Positions 45,496 to 57,553 of a stretch of DNA of 64,000 nucleotides are shown piece after piece. This DNA comes from Glycomyces sp. YM15. Lineage in GTDB: Bacteria; Actinomycetota; Actinomycetes; Mycobacteriales; Micromonosporaceae. Each line of letters begins with the position of its first letter. Positions within the stretch are counted from its first letter, which is position 1. The notes below the pieces were generated by a model. The model saw only the letters and a program-made list of their open reading frames with translations. It was not told the origin of the DNA and did no database searches. The stretch is taken from positions 1-64,000 of the forward strand of contig NZ_JAERMK010000005.1 in NCBI RefSeq assembly GCF_016918015.1. Direction: 5' to 3'. The translations under genes and the position numbers were made by a program.

Positions 45496-46428
45496 CTACT
45501 TCCGCTTCTCGATCTCCTCGAGCGCCTGCGGGAGCACCTGGAACAGGTCGCCCACCACGCCGAAGTCGGCCATGCCGAAGATCGGCGCGTCCGCGTCCTT
45601 GTTGACCGCCACGATGACCCGCGAGGTCTGCATCCCCGCGCGGTGCTGGATCGCGCCCGAGATGCCGGCCGCTACGTACAGCTGCGGCGACACGGTCGTA
45701 CCGGTCTGGCCGACCTGGAACTTGTGCGGGTAGAACCCGGAGTCGGTCGCCGCGCGCGAGGCGCCGACCGCACCGCCCAGGGCGTCGGCCATGCGCTCGA
45801 TGAGCGCGAAGTCCTCCGCCGAACCCACGCCGCGTCCGCCGGAGACCACCACGCCGGCCTCGGCCAGGCCCGGACGGTCGCCTGCGGGCTCGTCGACCCG
45901 CTCGGTGATGCGCACGCGCTGGTCGGCTTCGGCGACGCTCGCCGCCACCGCTTCCACGGTCGGCGAGCCCGGAGCCGGAGCGGGCTCGGTCGAGCCGGCC
46001 TTCACCGTCGCGAGCGTGAACCCCTTGGTGGCCTTCGACTTCACGATCGTGCCGCCCGCGAACGCGTCCTGCGTCGCGGTCCCGTCGGCCTCGAGGCCGG
46101 ACACGTCGGTCAGCAGGCCGTTCTCCAGCGCCACCGCCACGCGGGCGGCCAAAGCCTTGCCCTCGTCGGTGCTCGGCAGCAGGAAGAAGCCCGGAGCGGC
46201 CGAGCGCGCCAGGTCGATCAGGACGGTCGCTTTCGGATCCACGAAATAGTCGTCAGCGCCCGGGGCGTCGACCCGGTAGACCTTCACCGCACCGTATTCG
46301 CCCGCGAGAGCGGCCGAGGCGTCGTCGAAGGCGATGGCCGAGACGTCGCCGAGCGAGCGTCCGAGAGTGAGGACCTCAGCGGCGTGCTTGCCCGAGTTCG
46401 GTACGTACACAAGGATGTCAGTCATCAT
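45496..46428 (-). CDS. etfA: Electron transfer flavoprotein alpha subunit
   Basis: A 310-residue EtfA. The C-terminal FAD-binding domain shows [37 protein letters not shown] and [13 protein letters not shown], the canonical motifs. With EtfB it carries electrons from acyl-CoA and other dehydrogenases to the respiratory chain. It begins 6 bases after the etfB stop, so the two are co-transcribed. Confidence 0.96.
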   Translation of the reverse strand: MMTDILVYVPNSGKHAAEVLTLGRSLGDVSAIAFDDASAALAGEYGAVKVYRVDAPGADDYFVDPKATVLIDLARSAAPGFFLLPSTDEGKALAARVAVALENGLLTDVSGLEADGTATQDAFAGGTIVKSKATKGFTLATVKAGSTEPAPAPGSPTVEAVAASVAEADQRVRITERVDEPAGDRPGLAEAGVVVSGGRGVGSAEDFALIERMADALGGAVGASRAATDSGFYPHKFQVGQTGTTVSPQLYVAAGISGAIQHRAGMQTSRVIVAVNKDADAPIFGMADFGVVGDLFQVLPQALEEIEKRK

Positions 46429-46434
46429 CGGCTC

Positions 46435-47211
46435 CTAGATGAACTTCTCGACGGCGAGGAACTCGGCGAGCGCGACGCCGCCCTGGCCTTCGTCGGTGAC
46501 GATCTGCCCTGCGGTGCGGGCGGGGCGCTCGGCGGCGCTCAGCACCTCGTTGCCCGCGGCGGCGGGCCCGGCCTCGGTCACGCCGAGGTCGGCGAGGGTG
46601 AGGGTCTCGACGGGCTTGCGCTTGGCGGCCATGATGCCCTTGAGCGAGGGGTAGCGCGGCGTGTTGATGGTGTCCCAGACGGACACGATCGCCGGAAGGC
46701 TCGCGCTGAGCACGTCGTATCCGTTGGTCCGCTGGTGCTCGACGGTGACGGTGGTGCCGTCGGTGTCGATCTTGCGGGCGCCGGTGAGCGCGGGAACGCC
46801 GGTGCGGGCGGCGAGCAGGTGGGGCATGACGCCCATGCCGGAGTCGGTGGACTCGGCGCCGGCGATCACGAGGTCCCATTCGAGGCGGCCGAGGGCCGCG
46901 GCGAGGATCTGGGAGGTGGTGAGCGCGTCGGAGCCGCCGACGGCCTCGTCCTCGATGTGCACGGCCTTGTCGGCGCCCATCGCGAGGACCTTGCGCACGG
47001 TCTCCGTGGCCTGGCCGGGGCCGAGGGTGAGGACGGTGACCTCGCCGCCGTGGGCCTCCTTGAGCTGGAGGGCGGCTTCGACGGCGTATTCGTCGAGCTC
47101 CCCCATGACGTTGTTGGCGCCGTTGCGGTCGACCCGCAACCGGGCGTCCAGCTGTCTCGCCAGCCCCGAGTCCGGGACCTGCTTGACCAGAACCACGATG
47201 TTCATCGACAA
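46435..47211 (-). CDS. etfB: Electron transfer flavoprotein beta subunit
   Basis: A 258-residue EtfB binding AMP and closing over the FAD of EtfA. Seen: MNIVVLVKQVPDS, GELDEYAVEAALQLKE, TLGPGQATETVRKVLAMGADKAVHI (in pieces), ESTDSGMGVMPHLLA and PRYPSLKGIMAAKRKP. All are typical. It is the first gene of etfBA. Confidence 0.96.
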   Translation of the reverse strand: MSMNIVVLVKQVPDSGLARQLDARLRVDRNGANNVMGELDEYAVEAALQLKEAHGGEVTVLTLGPGQATETVRKVLAMGADKAVHIEDEAVGGSDALTTSQILAAALGRLEWDLVIAGAESTDSGMGVMPHLLAARTGVPALTGARKIDTDGTTVTVEHQRTNGYDVLSASLPAIVSVWDTINTPRYPSLKGIMAAKRKPVETLTLADLGVTEAGPAAAGNEVLSAAERPARTAGQIVTDEGQGGVALAEFLAVEKFI

Positions 47212-47354
47212 CCTCCGAGGTCGTACTAGAGGACGCTTGTTGGCCTTAGTTTTCGTTCAGGCGTCTCGGCCTGAACTATATCCTACGAAGTTACTTACGA
47301 GTAACCACCCGAGGCGTTGTTGTCCCCGGCGCGGCGGACAGGCATGATTGGATC

Positions 47355-47672
47355 ATGATCCGCGCGTTCGTCTTCCTGTTCCTGGCGCATCTGGCGCTGG
47401 TCATCGCAGCGGTCGCTGACTGCCTCGGCGGTGAACACGCCCCCAGGAAGCTCACGCGCGCCTGGTGGGTGCTCATCATCGTGCTCGCGCCCGTCGTCGG
47501 CGGCATCCTCTGGTTCACCGTCGGCCGGGCGAAGCCCCCGCGGCCGCAGCCGGGGCCGCGCCACGGCAGCGCCGGCCCGCGGAACCCGAAGGGCCCGGTC
47601 GCACCCGACGACGACCCGGACTTCCTGCGGGACATCGACCGCCGTCTGCGCGACGAGAACAAGGACGACTGA
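47355..47672 (+). CDS. PLDc_N-type small membrane protein
   Basis: A 105-residue protein with two helices (about 5-22 and 38-57) in the phospholipase D-nuclease N-terminal arrangement (LTRAWWVLIIVLAPVVGGILWFTVGR in pieces), then a Pro-rich and acidic tail. PLDc_N proteins are membrane anchors of unknown role; no catalytic PLD domain is present. It is convergent with clpX, 3 bases between stops. Confidence 0.85.
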   Translation: MIRAFVFLFLAHLALVIAAVADCLGGEHAPRKLTRAWWVLIIVLAPVVGGILWFTVGRAKPPRPQPGPRHGSAGPRNPKGPVAPDDDPDFLRDIDRRLRDENKDD

Positions 47673-47675
47673 ACC

Positions 47676-48977
<1,302 letters not shown>

Positions 48978-49280
48978 CGCGGTAACTCCCTTCCTCGGCT
49001 CGCCCTGTGGGCCCTGCCGAGCGTGCTTTCGTGCTCCGTTGCTGAAAGGTCAACCCGTGCCACCGATCCGGCTCCGTTGATTCAGGACGAACCGGTGTCT
49101 CGATCCAGTATTTCGCATTTGCCGCCACCGCGCCACCCTTGCGGGGTTCAGGGCCGGCCTGGGCCACGGTATCGCGGCCGGGCGACATCGGGGGCGGATC
49201 GATCGGAGGTGAGGTTCCGTCGGATGGCGGTGCGGAGGCGGCGGGCCGGGCGTCCGGCCCGCCGCTCCTGGGGCTTGCGG
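48978..49280. other. 303-bp region between clpP2 and clpX
   Basis: It contains the terminator of the clpP1P2 transcript (49238-49265) and, nearer clpX, an AT-richer patch around 49080-49120 that could carry the clpX promoter. No coding frame or clear operator seen. Confidence 0.5.
49238..49265 (-). terminator. 12-bp GC hairpin after clpP2
   Basis: GCGGCGGGCCGG pairs with CCGGCCCGCCGC around GCGT, 15 bases after the clpP2 stop. It lacks a U-tail. Confidence 0.6.
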
Positions 49281-49943
49281 TTACGCCGCGGCCTCGGCGG
49301 GCAGGGCGTTCTTCTTGCGGTAGGTCAGCACGTTGTCGACGATGCCGTACGCGACGGCCTCCTCGGCGGTGAAGATCTTGTCGCGCTCGATGTCGCGGCG
49401 GATCTTCTCGATCGGCTGACCGGTGTGGCGGGCGAGGATCTTCTCCAGCTGGTCGCGCATGCGCATGATCTCGCGGGCCTGGATCTCCATGTCGGAGGCC
49501 TGGCCGAAGGTGCCCTCGGTGGCCGGCTGGTGGACGATCACGCGGGAGTTCGGCAGCGCGGTGCGCTTGCCGGGGGTCCCGGCCGCGAGCAGCACGGCGG
49601 CGGCCGAGGCGGCCTGGCCCATGCACACGGTCTGGATGTCCGGGCGCACGTACTGCATCGTGTCGTAGATGGCCATGAGCGCGGTGAGCGAGCCGCCCGG
49701 CGAGTTGATGTACATGATGATGTCCCGGTCGGGGTCGTTGCCCTCGAGGACGATCAGCTGGCTCATGATGTCGTTCGCGGAGGTGTCGTCCACCGGGGAC
49801 CCGAGGAAGATGATCCGGTCCTCGAACATCTTGTTGTACGGGTTCATCTCCTTGACCCCGTACGAGGTCTTCTCCGTGAACGACGGGACGATGTAGCGGG
49901 CGCGCGGGTCGTAACCGCCGGCCTGGGCGTGGATGTCCATCAT
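49281..49943 (-). CDS. clpP2: ATP-dependent Clp protease proteolytic subunit ClpP2
   Basis: A 220-residue serine peptidase. Catalytic Ser in VCMGQAASAAAVL, His in VIVHQP and a later Asp near ERDKIFTAEEA. Actinomycetes need a mixed ClpP1P2 tetradecamer for activity. It starts 19 bases after clpP1 with AGGGGAA upstream, so both are made from one transcript. Two adjacent ATGs are possible at 49943 and 49940. Confidence 0.96.
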   Translation of the reverse strand: MMDIHAQAGGYDPRARYIVPSFTEKTSYGVKEMNPYNKMFEDRIIFLGSPVDDTSANDIMSQLIVLEGNDPDRDIIMYINSPGGSLTALMAIYDTMQYVRPDIQTVCMGQAASAAAVLLAAGTPGKRTALPNSRVIVHQPATEGTFGQASDMEIQAREIMRMRDQLEKILARHTGQPIEKIRRDIERDKIFTAEEAVAYGIVDNVLTYRKKNALPAEAAA

Positions 49944-49962
49944 CTGGTTCCCCTATTCCTTA

Positions 49963-50616
49963 CTAGTTGGCCTCGGCGGGGACGTCGGCCACCCGCTTGA
50001 CGACGTGGTCGATGAAGCCGTAGTCCTTCGCCTCGGCGGCGGTGAACCAGCGGTCGCGGTCGGAGTCGCGCTCGATCTCCTCGATCGTGCGGCCGGTGTG
50101 CGCGGCGACGCGCTCCTGGAACATCTGCTTGGTGTAGAGCATCTGCTCGGCGAGGATCGCGACGTCGGAGGCGGTGCCGCCGATGCCGCCGGAGGGCTGG
50201 TGCATCATGATGCGCGCGTGCGGGAGCGCGTAGCGCTTGCCCGGGGCGCCGGCGCAGAGCAGCAGCTGGCCCATGGAGGCGGCCATGCCCATGCCGACGG
50301 TGGCGACGTCGTTCTTGATGTACTGCATGGTGTCGTAGATGGCCATGCCGTCGTAGACCGAGCCGCCGGGCGAGTTGATGTAGAGCTTGATGTCGCGCTG
50401 GTCGTCCTCGGCCTCGAGCAGGAGCAGCTGGGCGCACAGGCGGTTGGCGATCTCGGAGTTGACGTCCGAGCCCAGGAACAGGATGTGCTCCTTGAGCAGA
50501 CGATCGAAGACCATGCTGTCCAGGCCGACCGAGGAGGCGTCGCCGCCACCGCGCCGGGCCACCGCGCTGACGACGTCCTTCTCCAGCTGCGAGGAGAATG
50601 GAATCGAACGGTCCAT
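49963..50616 (-). CDS. clpP1: ATP-dependent Clp protease proteolytic subunit ClpP1
   Basis: A 217-residue partner of ClpP2. Catalytic Ser in GMGMAASMGQLLL, His in IMMHQP, with INSPGGSVYDGMAIYD and DRDRWFTAAEAKDYGFID. The start at 50616 follows AAGGTG; an ATG 15 bases further upstream (50631) would add five residues. In many actinomycetes tig lies just upstream; here a subtilisin gene occupies that place. Confidence 0.95.
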   Translation of the reverse strand: MDRSIPFSSQLEKDVVSAVARRGGGDASSVGLDSMVFDRLLKEHILFLGSDVNSEIANRLCAQLLLLEAEDDQRDIKLYINSPGGSVYDGMAIYDTMQYIKNDVATVGMGMAASMGQLLLCAGAPGKRYALPHARIMMHQPSGGIGGTASDVAILAEQMLYTKQMFQERVAAHTGRTIEEIERDSDRDRWFTAAEAKDYGFIDHVVKRVADVPAEAN

Positions 50617-50886
50617 GTCTTGCACCTTCATTCTGTCTCGGCGATATGCACTCGGCCTTGCGGTTACCAACCCAGACCTTAGCCCGTCGGGGCGACGATC
50701 GGACGCGCCTGGGCTCCGTGTTCGCTGCGAGCGGAGCGCCACTCGTCGCCCCGCCCCTCCTCGGCCACGGGCCGCCGCGGCGCCCGCACAGGAGGTCCGC
50801 CCTCCGGAGGAGCGGAGGCGCAGCCGGGGCCCGGAAACGCGATCGGGGCCCGGCCGCGATGGCCGGGCCCCTCACTCATGGGACGG

Positions 50887-52050
<1,164 letters not shown>

Positions 52051-52170
52051 GCACCCTTCGGGAGGAAACGGGCTATGGCATCTGTCACAAGGTACCAAGA
52101 AATTGATAGATTTGGTTACCTCGCGGTAGCGAAAACCGAAAATCCCTCTTTAACCCACAATGGAGTGACT

Positions 52171-52503
52171 GTGTCCGGTTCCCCCACAACCCGTCTCCGC
52201 TTCCTCGGCCTGCTCTTCTGGATGGGCGGCGGCGTCGTCCTCACCCTCGCGTGGATGGGCATGGCCGAACTCGCCTACGTCGACGGGCAGATGCCGTTCC
52301 TCGTCTCCGGCGGCGCGGCCGGCCTCGCGCTCGTCGTCGTCGGCTCGACCCTCGTCCTCTCCGCGGCGATGTTCGATGCGGCCGAGCGCGGCGCCCAGCG
52401 CACCGCCGAACTCCTCAAGCAGGCCGCCGACGAGGCCGCCGACGCCCGGGCGCTCGCAGAACCGGCCGAAGACGATGTGAAGAGCGGGGCCGCGGCCGCC
52501 TAG
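52171..52503 (+). CDS. Small two-helix membrane protein, unknown function
   Basis: A 110-residue protein with two helices (about 10-32 and 42-65) and an acidic, Ala-rich C-terminal tail (EAADARALAEPAEDD). The GTG start at 52171 has ATGGAG upstream. It is divergent from the subtilisin gene. No family recognised. Confidence 0.7.
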   Translation: MSGSPTTRLRFLGLLFWMGGGVVLTLAWMGMAELAYVDGQMPFLVSGGAAGLALVVVGSTLVLSAAMFDAAERGAQRTAELLKQAADEAADARALAEPAEDDVKSGAAAA

Positions 52504-52543
52504 GCGGGACTAGGCTCAAAGAAAAGTTGCAGTTCAATACCAC

Positions 52544-52570
52544 CTAACGCGCGCTACTGTCGCGCGTTAG
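52544..52570. promoter_or_regulatory. Inverted repeat CTAACGCGCG-N7-CGCGCGTTAG
   Basis: A perfect 10-bp inverted repeat, 41 bases after the stop of the small membrane gene and 146 bases before the sugar-binding-protein gene. It may be a terminator for the former or an operator for the importer operon. Confidence 0.55.
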
Positions 52571-52715
52571 GAAACATCTGCTATGGTCGGGCAAGCGCAT
52601 ACCCGGGTGACTTTGCACACGTGGTCGCGCACCTGCGAACGCCCGGCCTGGGGTCGGCATTCGCTCCGAACCCCGACGGGTCCAACACCGGCCCGCATCC
52701 TGAAGAGAGAGCTCA

Positions 52716-53984
52716 ATGAAGAGAAGACTCATCCTCACCGCCGGCACCGCCGGTGCGGCGGCCCTGCCCCTCAGCGCCTGCGGCTTCATCGGCGGCGGCG
52801 ACGACGAGGGCGACGCGAAGACCGTCAAGTTCTGGCTCTCGGGCGACGCCAACCAAGGCGGCGGCTTCCAGAAGATGGCCGACAAGTACTTCGAGGAGAC
52901 CGGGGTCACCGTCGACATCGACGACATCCCCTACGACGACTTCAACACCCGCCTGCGCAACGCCGCCCAGGCCGACGCCCTGCCCGACCTCGCCCGCGTC
53001 CAGTCCATCGACCCGATCTGGATGAACCAGCTCGAGGACCTCAGCGACGTCGCGAGCAAGGCCGGGGTCATGGACAACCTCGTCACCGAGAACGAGGAGG
53101 GCGCCGTCCCGACCTTCCTCACCGACCTCACCGCCGTCGGGCTGTACGTCAACAAGTCTCTGTTCGACCAGGCCGGGGTCGCCTACCCGACCACCGCCGA
53201 CCAGATCTGGACCTGGGACGAGTTCATCGCCGCCGTCAAGGAGGTCAAGGCCGCGACCGGAACGCGCTACGGGCTCGTGATGGACCCGTCCTCGCACCGC
53301 CTGCGCTCGATGATGTACCAGTTCGGCAGCAACGGCTTCGAGCTCGGCGACGACTGCACGTACTCGACCGACGAGGCGACCACCGCCGCCGCGCTCGAGT
53401 TCTTCGCGAACATCAACGACGACGACGTGATGCCCCGCTCCGTGTGGGTCTCCGGCGACGACCCGAACGCGCTCTTCAAGAGCGGCCAGGTCGCGGCCTA
53501 CTACTCCGGTTCGTGGCAGGTGGCCGACTTCCAGGCCAACATCACCGACTTCGAATGGGCCTCGGCCCTCATGCCCGCCCAGACGCGCCGCGCGACCAAC
53601 CTCGGCGGCGGCTACGTGGTCGTCTACAAGGGCGACAAGTCCCAGACCGCGCTCGACTTCGTCAACTGGCTCTTCACGGCCGAGAACTACACCGAGATCT
53701 GCGAGATCTCCGGGTTCCTGCCGGTCATCCAGGGCCTCGACATCGACTACGGCGCCTCGCAGGTCAACTTCGACATGTACAACGAGGAGATCGCCGCGTC
53801 CGACCCGATCTCCAGCGCGCAGAGCAACGATCAACTCGAGATGGCGTACGCCGGCCAGAGCGCCGGCGGCGACGCCGACCCGCTCAAGGAAGAGGCCGTC
53901 AAGCTGGCCAACGGCGAGCAGGACGTGCCCACGACCATCGCCAACATCATTGCCGGACTCAACGAGAACATCGTCTGCGAGTAA
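52716..53984 (+). CDS. ABC sugar-importer substrate-binding lipoprotein
   Basis: A 422-residue extracellular solute-binding protein family 1. The lipobox LSAC (about 20-23) makes it a lipoprotein. FWLSGDANQGGGFQKMADKYFEETGV opens the binding domain, with NKSLFDQAGV, TWDEFIAAVKEV and SGQVAAYYSGSWQVADF as typical later landmarks. It binds a sugar or oligosaccharide for the two permeases downstream. GAGAGA precedes the ATG. The ATPase gene is not adjacent, as in MsiK-type systems. Confidence 0.93.
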   Translation: MKRRLILTAGTAGAAALPLSACGFIGGGDDEGDAKTVKFWLSGDANQGGGFQKMADKYFEETGVTVDIDDIPYDDFNTRLRNAAQADALPDLARVQSIDPIWMNQLEDLSDVASKAGVMDNLVTENEEGAVPTFLTDLTAVGLYVNKSLFDQAGVAYPTTADQIWTWDEFIAAVKEVKAATGTRYGLVMDPSSHRLRSMMYQFGSNGFELGDDCTYSTDEATTAAALEFFANINDDDVMPRSVWVSGDDPNALFKSGQVAAYYSGSWQVADFQANITDFEWASALMPAQTRRATNLGGGYVVVYKGDKSQTALDFVNWLFTAENYTEICEISGFLPVIQGLDIDYGASQVNFDMYNEEIAASDPISSAQSNDQLEMAYAGQSAGGDADPLKEEAVKLANGEQDVPTTIANIIAGLNENIVCE

Positions 53985-53987
53985 CCC

Positions 53988-55006
53988 TTGACGGCCACCG
54001 CCACCACCTCCCAGACCCCCGCCGGGCCGCGCGCGCGGCCCGGCCGGGGGCCCCCCGCCCCCCAACCGGGCCCCCCGCCCGCCCCCCCCCCCCCCCCCCC
54101 CCCCCCCCCCGCGGCCGGCGGGGGCGCCCGGGCGGGGGCCGCCGAGCCCAGTACCGGCTCGCGCCGCTCGCCCTCGCCGGCGCCAGCATCGTCCTGTTCC
54201 TCGTGTTCTTCGTCTGGCCCGGCGGCCTCGGCCTGATCTACTCGTTCACCGACTACTCCGGACTCGGGACGCCCGAGTTCGTCGGCACCGACAACTACGA
54301 GAAGCTCTTCGCCGACCCGACCTTCTACCAGTCGCTCACGCGGACCCTGCTGTTCGCGGTCCTCAGCGTGCCGCTGATGTACGTCATGTCGCTGGCGGTC
54401 GCCGCGCTCCTGGTCTCGAACCACACCAGGGGCAAGACCGCGGCGAAGCTCGTGTTCTTCTTCCCGTGGCTCATCTCCCCCATCGTCGCCGGCGTCATCT
54501 GGCGCTGGATGTTCGGCGAGAGCTTCGGCTTCGTCAACTACGTCATCGACCGGCTCGGCGGGAACCCCCTCGCCTGGCAGACCGACCCCGACCTCGCGCT
54601 CATGGTCGTCGTCATCGCCGCGACCTGGGGCGGCACGGCCTTCAACATGCTGATCTTCATCGCCGCGCTCAAGAACGTGCCGCGCGCCTACTACGAGGCC
54701 GCCGAGATCGACGGTGCGAACGCCTGGCAGCGGTTCCGCAGCATCACGCTGCCGTCGATCGCGCCCACCTCGTTCCTGGTGATCCTCCTGTCCTCGCTCG
54801 GCGCCATGAAGGAGTTCGCGATGATCCAGGCGCTCAACGAAGGCGGTCCGGGCACCTCGAACGTGCTCCTGATCCAGTACATCTACGAGACCGGCTTCCA
54901 GCGGGCCGACATCGGCTACGCCAGCGCCGTCTCGATGATCCTCCTGCTCATCCTGCTGACCATCGCCCTCGTGCAGATGGCCGTCAACCGGAGGAGCGCC
55001 GCATGA
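53988..55006 (+). CDS. ABC sugar-importer permease (MalF type), frame broken in a C tract
   Basis: The body (from about 54149) is a clear MalF/UgpA-type permease of six helices. It ends with the EAA loop YYEAAEIDGANAWQRFRSITLP and the helix ALVQMAVNRRSAA. The natural N-terminus appears to start at a TTG at 53988 (T-A-T-A-T-T-S-Q-T-P), but that reading frame differs from the body frame. Between them lies a C-rich low-complexity tract with 29 C in a row (54082-54110). The likely cause is an assembly error, not a biological frameshift. ATGA overlap with the next permease. Confidence 0.85.
54055..54125. repeat. Low-complexity C-rich tract within the permease 5' end
   Basis: The tract contains 29 consecutive C (54082-54110) flanked by G/C-only blocks. 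It joins two different reading frames of one gene. It resembles the G/C tract at 21538-21652 and is probably an artefact. Confidence 0.8.
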
Positions 55007-55881
55007 GCACCTCGACCATCGCTTCGAAGCAGACTGTGCAGCCGAAGGCGCGCAAGGCGAAAGAGCTCGGCAGCGTCGTCCCGATGACCACGTTCATGTG
55101 GCTGCTGGCGGTGCTGTACGCCTTCCCGCTCGTCTGGTTCCTCCTGAGCGCCTTCAAACCCGGCTCGGAGCTGTTCCAGTACCCGCTCACGATCCTGCCG
55201 GAGAACCCCACGATCGGCGGCTTCGAGAAGGCGTGGGACCGGTTCGACTTCATGCTGTACTTCTCGAACACGCTCGCCGTGGCGCTCACGACCACCGTGC
55301 TGACGGTGTTCGCCAGCGCGATGACCGGGTACGCGCTCGCGAAGTACCAGGACAAGGCGTGGATCCGGATCTTCTTCGTGTGCCTCCTGGCCACGACGAT
55401 GCTGCCGACCGAGGTCATCCTCTCGCCCACGTTCCTGGTCATCCGCGACCTCGGCATGTACGACTCGATGGCGGGCCTGGTGGTCCCGTCGATCCTCACG
55501 GCCACCGGCGTGTTCATGTTCCGGCAGTACTTCGTGTCCATTCCCGACGACATCATCGAGGCGGCCCGGATCGACGGGGCGCGCGAGACGGGGATCTTCT
55601 TCCGGATCATGCTGCCGATGTCGCGGCCGATCATCATGACGCTGGCGATCTTCTCATTCCAGTGGCGTTGGAACGACTACATCTGGCCGCTGATCGTGGT
55701 GGGCGACGAGCGGAAGTTCACGCTCCAGATCGCGCTGCGGTCCATTGTGGGGGCCGAGAACATCGACTGGCCGCTGCTGCTGGCGGCCTCGGTCATGTCG
55801 ATCCTGCCGCTGGTGCTCATCTTCATCGTGTTCCAGAAGTACGTCATGAACGAGGACATCAATGCGGGACTCAAGGACTGA
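55003..55881 (+). CDS. ABC sugar-importer permease (MalG type)
   Basis: A 292-residue permease with six helices. EAA loop DIIEAARIDGARETGIFFRIMLPMSRP lies at about 182-208. YPLTILPENPTIGGFEKAW is the usual periplasmic segment after helix 1, and WRWNDYIWPLIV is typical. ATGA overlap with the preceding permease, and a 20-base overlap with the heparinase-like gene. It completes the membrane pore of the importer. Confidence 0.94.
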   Translation: MSTSTIASKQTVQPKARKAKELGSVVPMTTFMWLLAVLYAFPLVWFLLSAFKPGSELFQYPLTILPENPTIGGFEKAWDRFDFMLYFSNTLAVALTTTVLTVFASAMTGYALAKYQDKAWIRIFFVCLLATTMLPTEVILSPTFLVIRDLGMYDSMAGLVVPSILTATGVFMFRQYFVSIPDDIIEAARIDGARETGIFFRIMLPMSRPIIMTLAIFSFQWRWNDYIWPLIVVGDERKFTLQIALRSIVGAENIDWPLLLAASVMSILPLVLIFIVFQKYVMNEDINAGLKD

Positions 55882-57553
55882 CCGGGACTTCGTGGACGCG
55901 GTCACCGCGGCGGCCGACGAGCGGGCGCGGGAGGTGCTCGCGGGGTTCGACGACCTGCTCGCGGGCGCGCCGCACCACCGGGCGGTCATGTCCGCCGTGA
56001 AGGCGCTCGTCGCCTGCGGGGTACATCGGTCTTCGGCGTACTTCGGCTCGGCGGAGGCGGCTCGCACGGCCGAGCGGCTGGTGGCGTTCCTGGCCGGGAT
56101 GCAGGGCGAGAACGGCCTGTTCGACGCCGAGAACCTCGCCTCGCCGCCGGACACGGCGTTCACGATCAACGACCTGTGCGACACGTACGCGCTGCTGCGG
56201 GACGCACCGGCGCCGTTGCGGCCCTTGGCCGGAGCGCTGGAGACGATCGCGCTGAAGGCGGCCGCGCCGCTGCGGCTCGGCGGCGTCCACACGCCGAACC
56301 ACCGGTGGGAGCTGAGCGCGGCCCTGGCGCGGCTCAACGCGCACTGGCCCGACGAGCGCCTGGTGGCGCGGGTCGACGAGTGGCTGGCCGAGGGCATCGA
56401 CATCGCGCCGGACGGCATGTACTCGGAGCGGAGCGCGAACTACTCGCTGCACGTCTCGAATCCGTCGTTGACGGCGATCGCGAGGTTGCTCGACCGGCCG
56501 GCCCTGCTCGACGCGGTGTGCCGGAACCTCGAGGCGATCGCGGCCACCGCGCTGCCCGACGGCACCGTGGAGACCGTGCATTCGCGGCGGCAGGACCAGC
56601 GCGGCTCGATGCCCTTGGCGCCGTTCATGATGCAGTTCCGGCGGTTCGCGATCGAGCGGGGGCGCGGGGACTTCGCGGCGATCGTGCGGGAGATCCTCAC
56701 CGCGCCGGCGGGGGTGCCGATCGCGTATCCGAGCGATGCGCTGGCCGAGATGCTGCTGGAGCCGGCGCTGGCCGGGCCGCTGCCCGAGCCCGAGGCGGCG
56801 AAGCCGGTGAACGCGGTGTTCGATTCGGCCGGCTTGGCGGTGGTGCGGGACGGCGGTTTCGCGGTCACGGTGTTCGGCGGCACGGATTACGCCGAGCACG
56901 GCTGGATCCGTTCGGGGCTGTCGAGCAATCCGACGTTCCTGCGGGTGTTCGCGGGCGGGGCCGTGCTGGATTCGGTGCGGCTCTCGCGGGACTTCTTCGG
57001 CATGGGGCCCTTCAGGGCCGATGATTTCGAATCGGAGGGCGGCGCGTTCGTCCTGACCGAGCGGGTCGCGGCGGCCTACTACCAGCCGCTGCCGGCCGGG
57101 TTCCGACGCGCCGACGGCGAATACGACCTCGGCGACGACGGCCGCTTCTCGGCCTCGATGGACTTCGCGAACCGGCCCAGGGACGTGGTCGCGCTCGAGA
57201 CGGAGGTCCGGGTTCGGATCGGCGAAGGCGAAGTGCGGCTAGAGGTCGCGGCGGATCCGGGCCGGGTGCGGCAGGTCTTGGAGCTGGCGTTCCGCGAGGG
57301 CGGTGAGCTGGTGGGCGTGCGGCCCTCGGCATCCGCCGGGTTCGAGCCGGTCGGCGGCGAGTTCGCCTACCGGGTGGGCGGGGACCGGATCTCGATCAGT
57401 GTGGACGGTTCGCGGCCGATGCCCGCCGGGCCGGGATACCACCCCGGGGAGGACTACACGCATCTGTCGGGTACCGATGCGGCCCAAGGCCTCCGGGTGT
57501 ACGTGCCGCTCCCCGTGAGCGGCCGGGCCGAGGTGGCTTTCAGGGTATCCTGA
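55862..57553 (+). CDS. Heparinase-like putative polysaccharide lyase/hydrolase (cytoplasmic)
   Basis: A 563-residue protein with no signal peptide. Residues 1-270 look like an alpha/alpha-barrel (CDTYALLRDAPAPL, NHRWELSAALARL, GMYSERSANYSLHVSNPSLTAIARLL). The C-terminal half is beta-rich (VFDSAGLAVVRDGGFAVTVFGGTDYAEHGWIRSG). This layout fits heparinase II/III-like or glycoside families that act on imported oligosaccharides. Overlap with the permease gene by 20 bases indicates co-expression, so the substrate is probably the imported sugar. The specific activity is not assigned. Confidence 0.7.
   Translation: MRDSRTDRDFVDAVTAAADERAREVLAGFDDLLAGAPHHRAVMSAVKALVACGVHRSSAYFGSAEAARTAERLVAFLAGMQGENGLFDAENLASPPDTAFTINDLCDTYALLRDAPAPLRPLAGALETIALKAAAPLRLGGVHTPNHRWELSAALARLNAHWPDERLVARVDEWLAEGIDIAPDGMYSERSANYSLHVSNPSLTAIARLLDRPALLDAVCRNLEAIAATALPDGTVETVHSRRQDQRGSMPLAPFMMQFRRFAIERGRGDFAAIVREILTAPAGVPIAYPSDALAEMLLEPALAGPLPEPEAAKPVNAVFDSAGLAVVRDGGFAVTVFGGTDYAEHGWIRSGLSSNPTFLRVFAGGAVLDSVRLSRDFFGMGPFRADDFESEGGAFVLTERVAAAYYQPLPAGFRRADGEYDLGDDGRFSASMDFANRPRDVVALETEVRVRIGEGEVRLEVAADPGRVRQVLELAFREGGELVGVRPSASAGFEPVGGEFAYRVGGDRISISVDGSRPMPAGPGYHPGEDYTHLSGTDAAQGLRVYVPLPVSGRAEVAFRVS

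Noticed and set aside
52583-53987. Open frame running through the sugar-binding-protein gene into the permease
   Set aside because: It is a shadow of the lipoprotein gene in another frame; only the permease part after the C tract is real.
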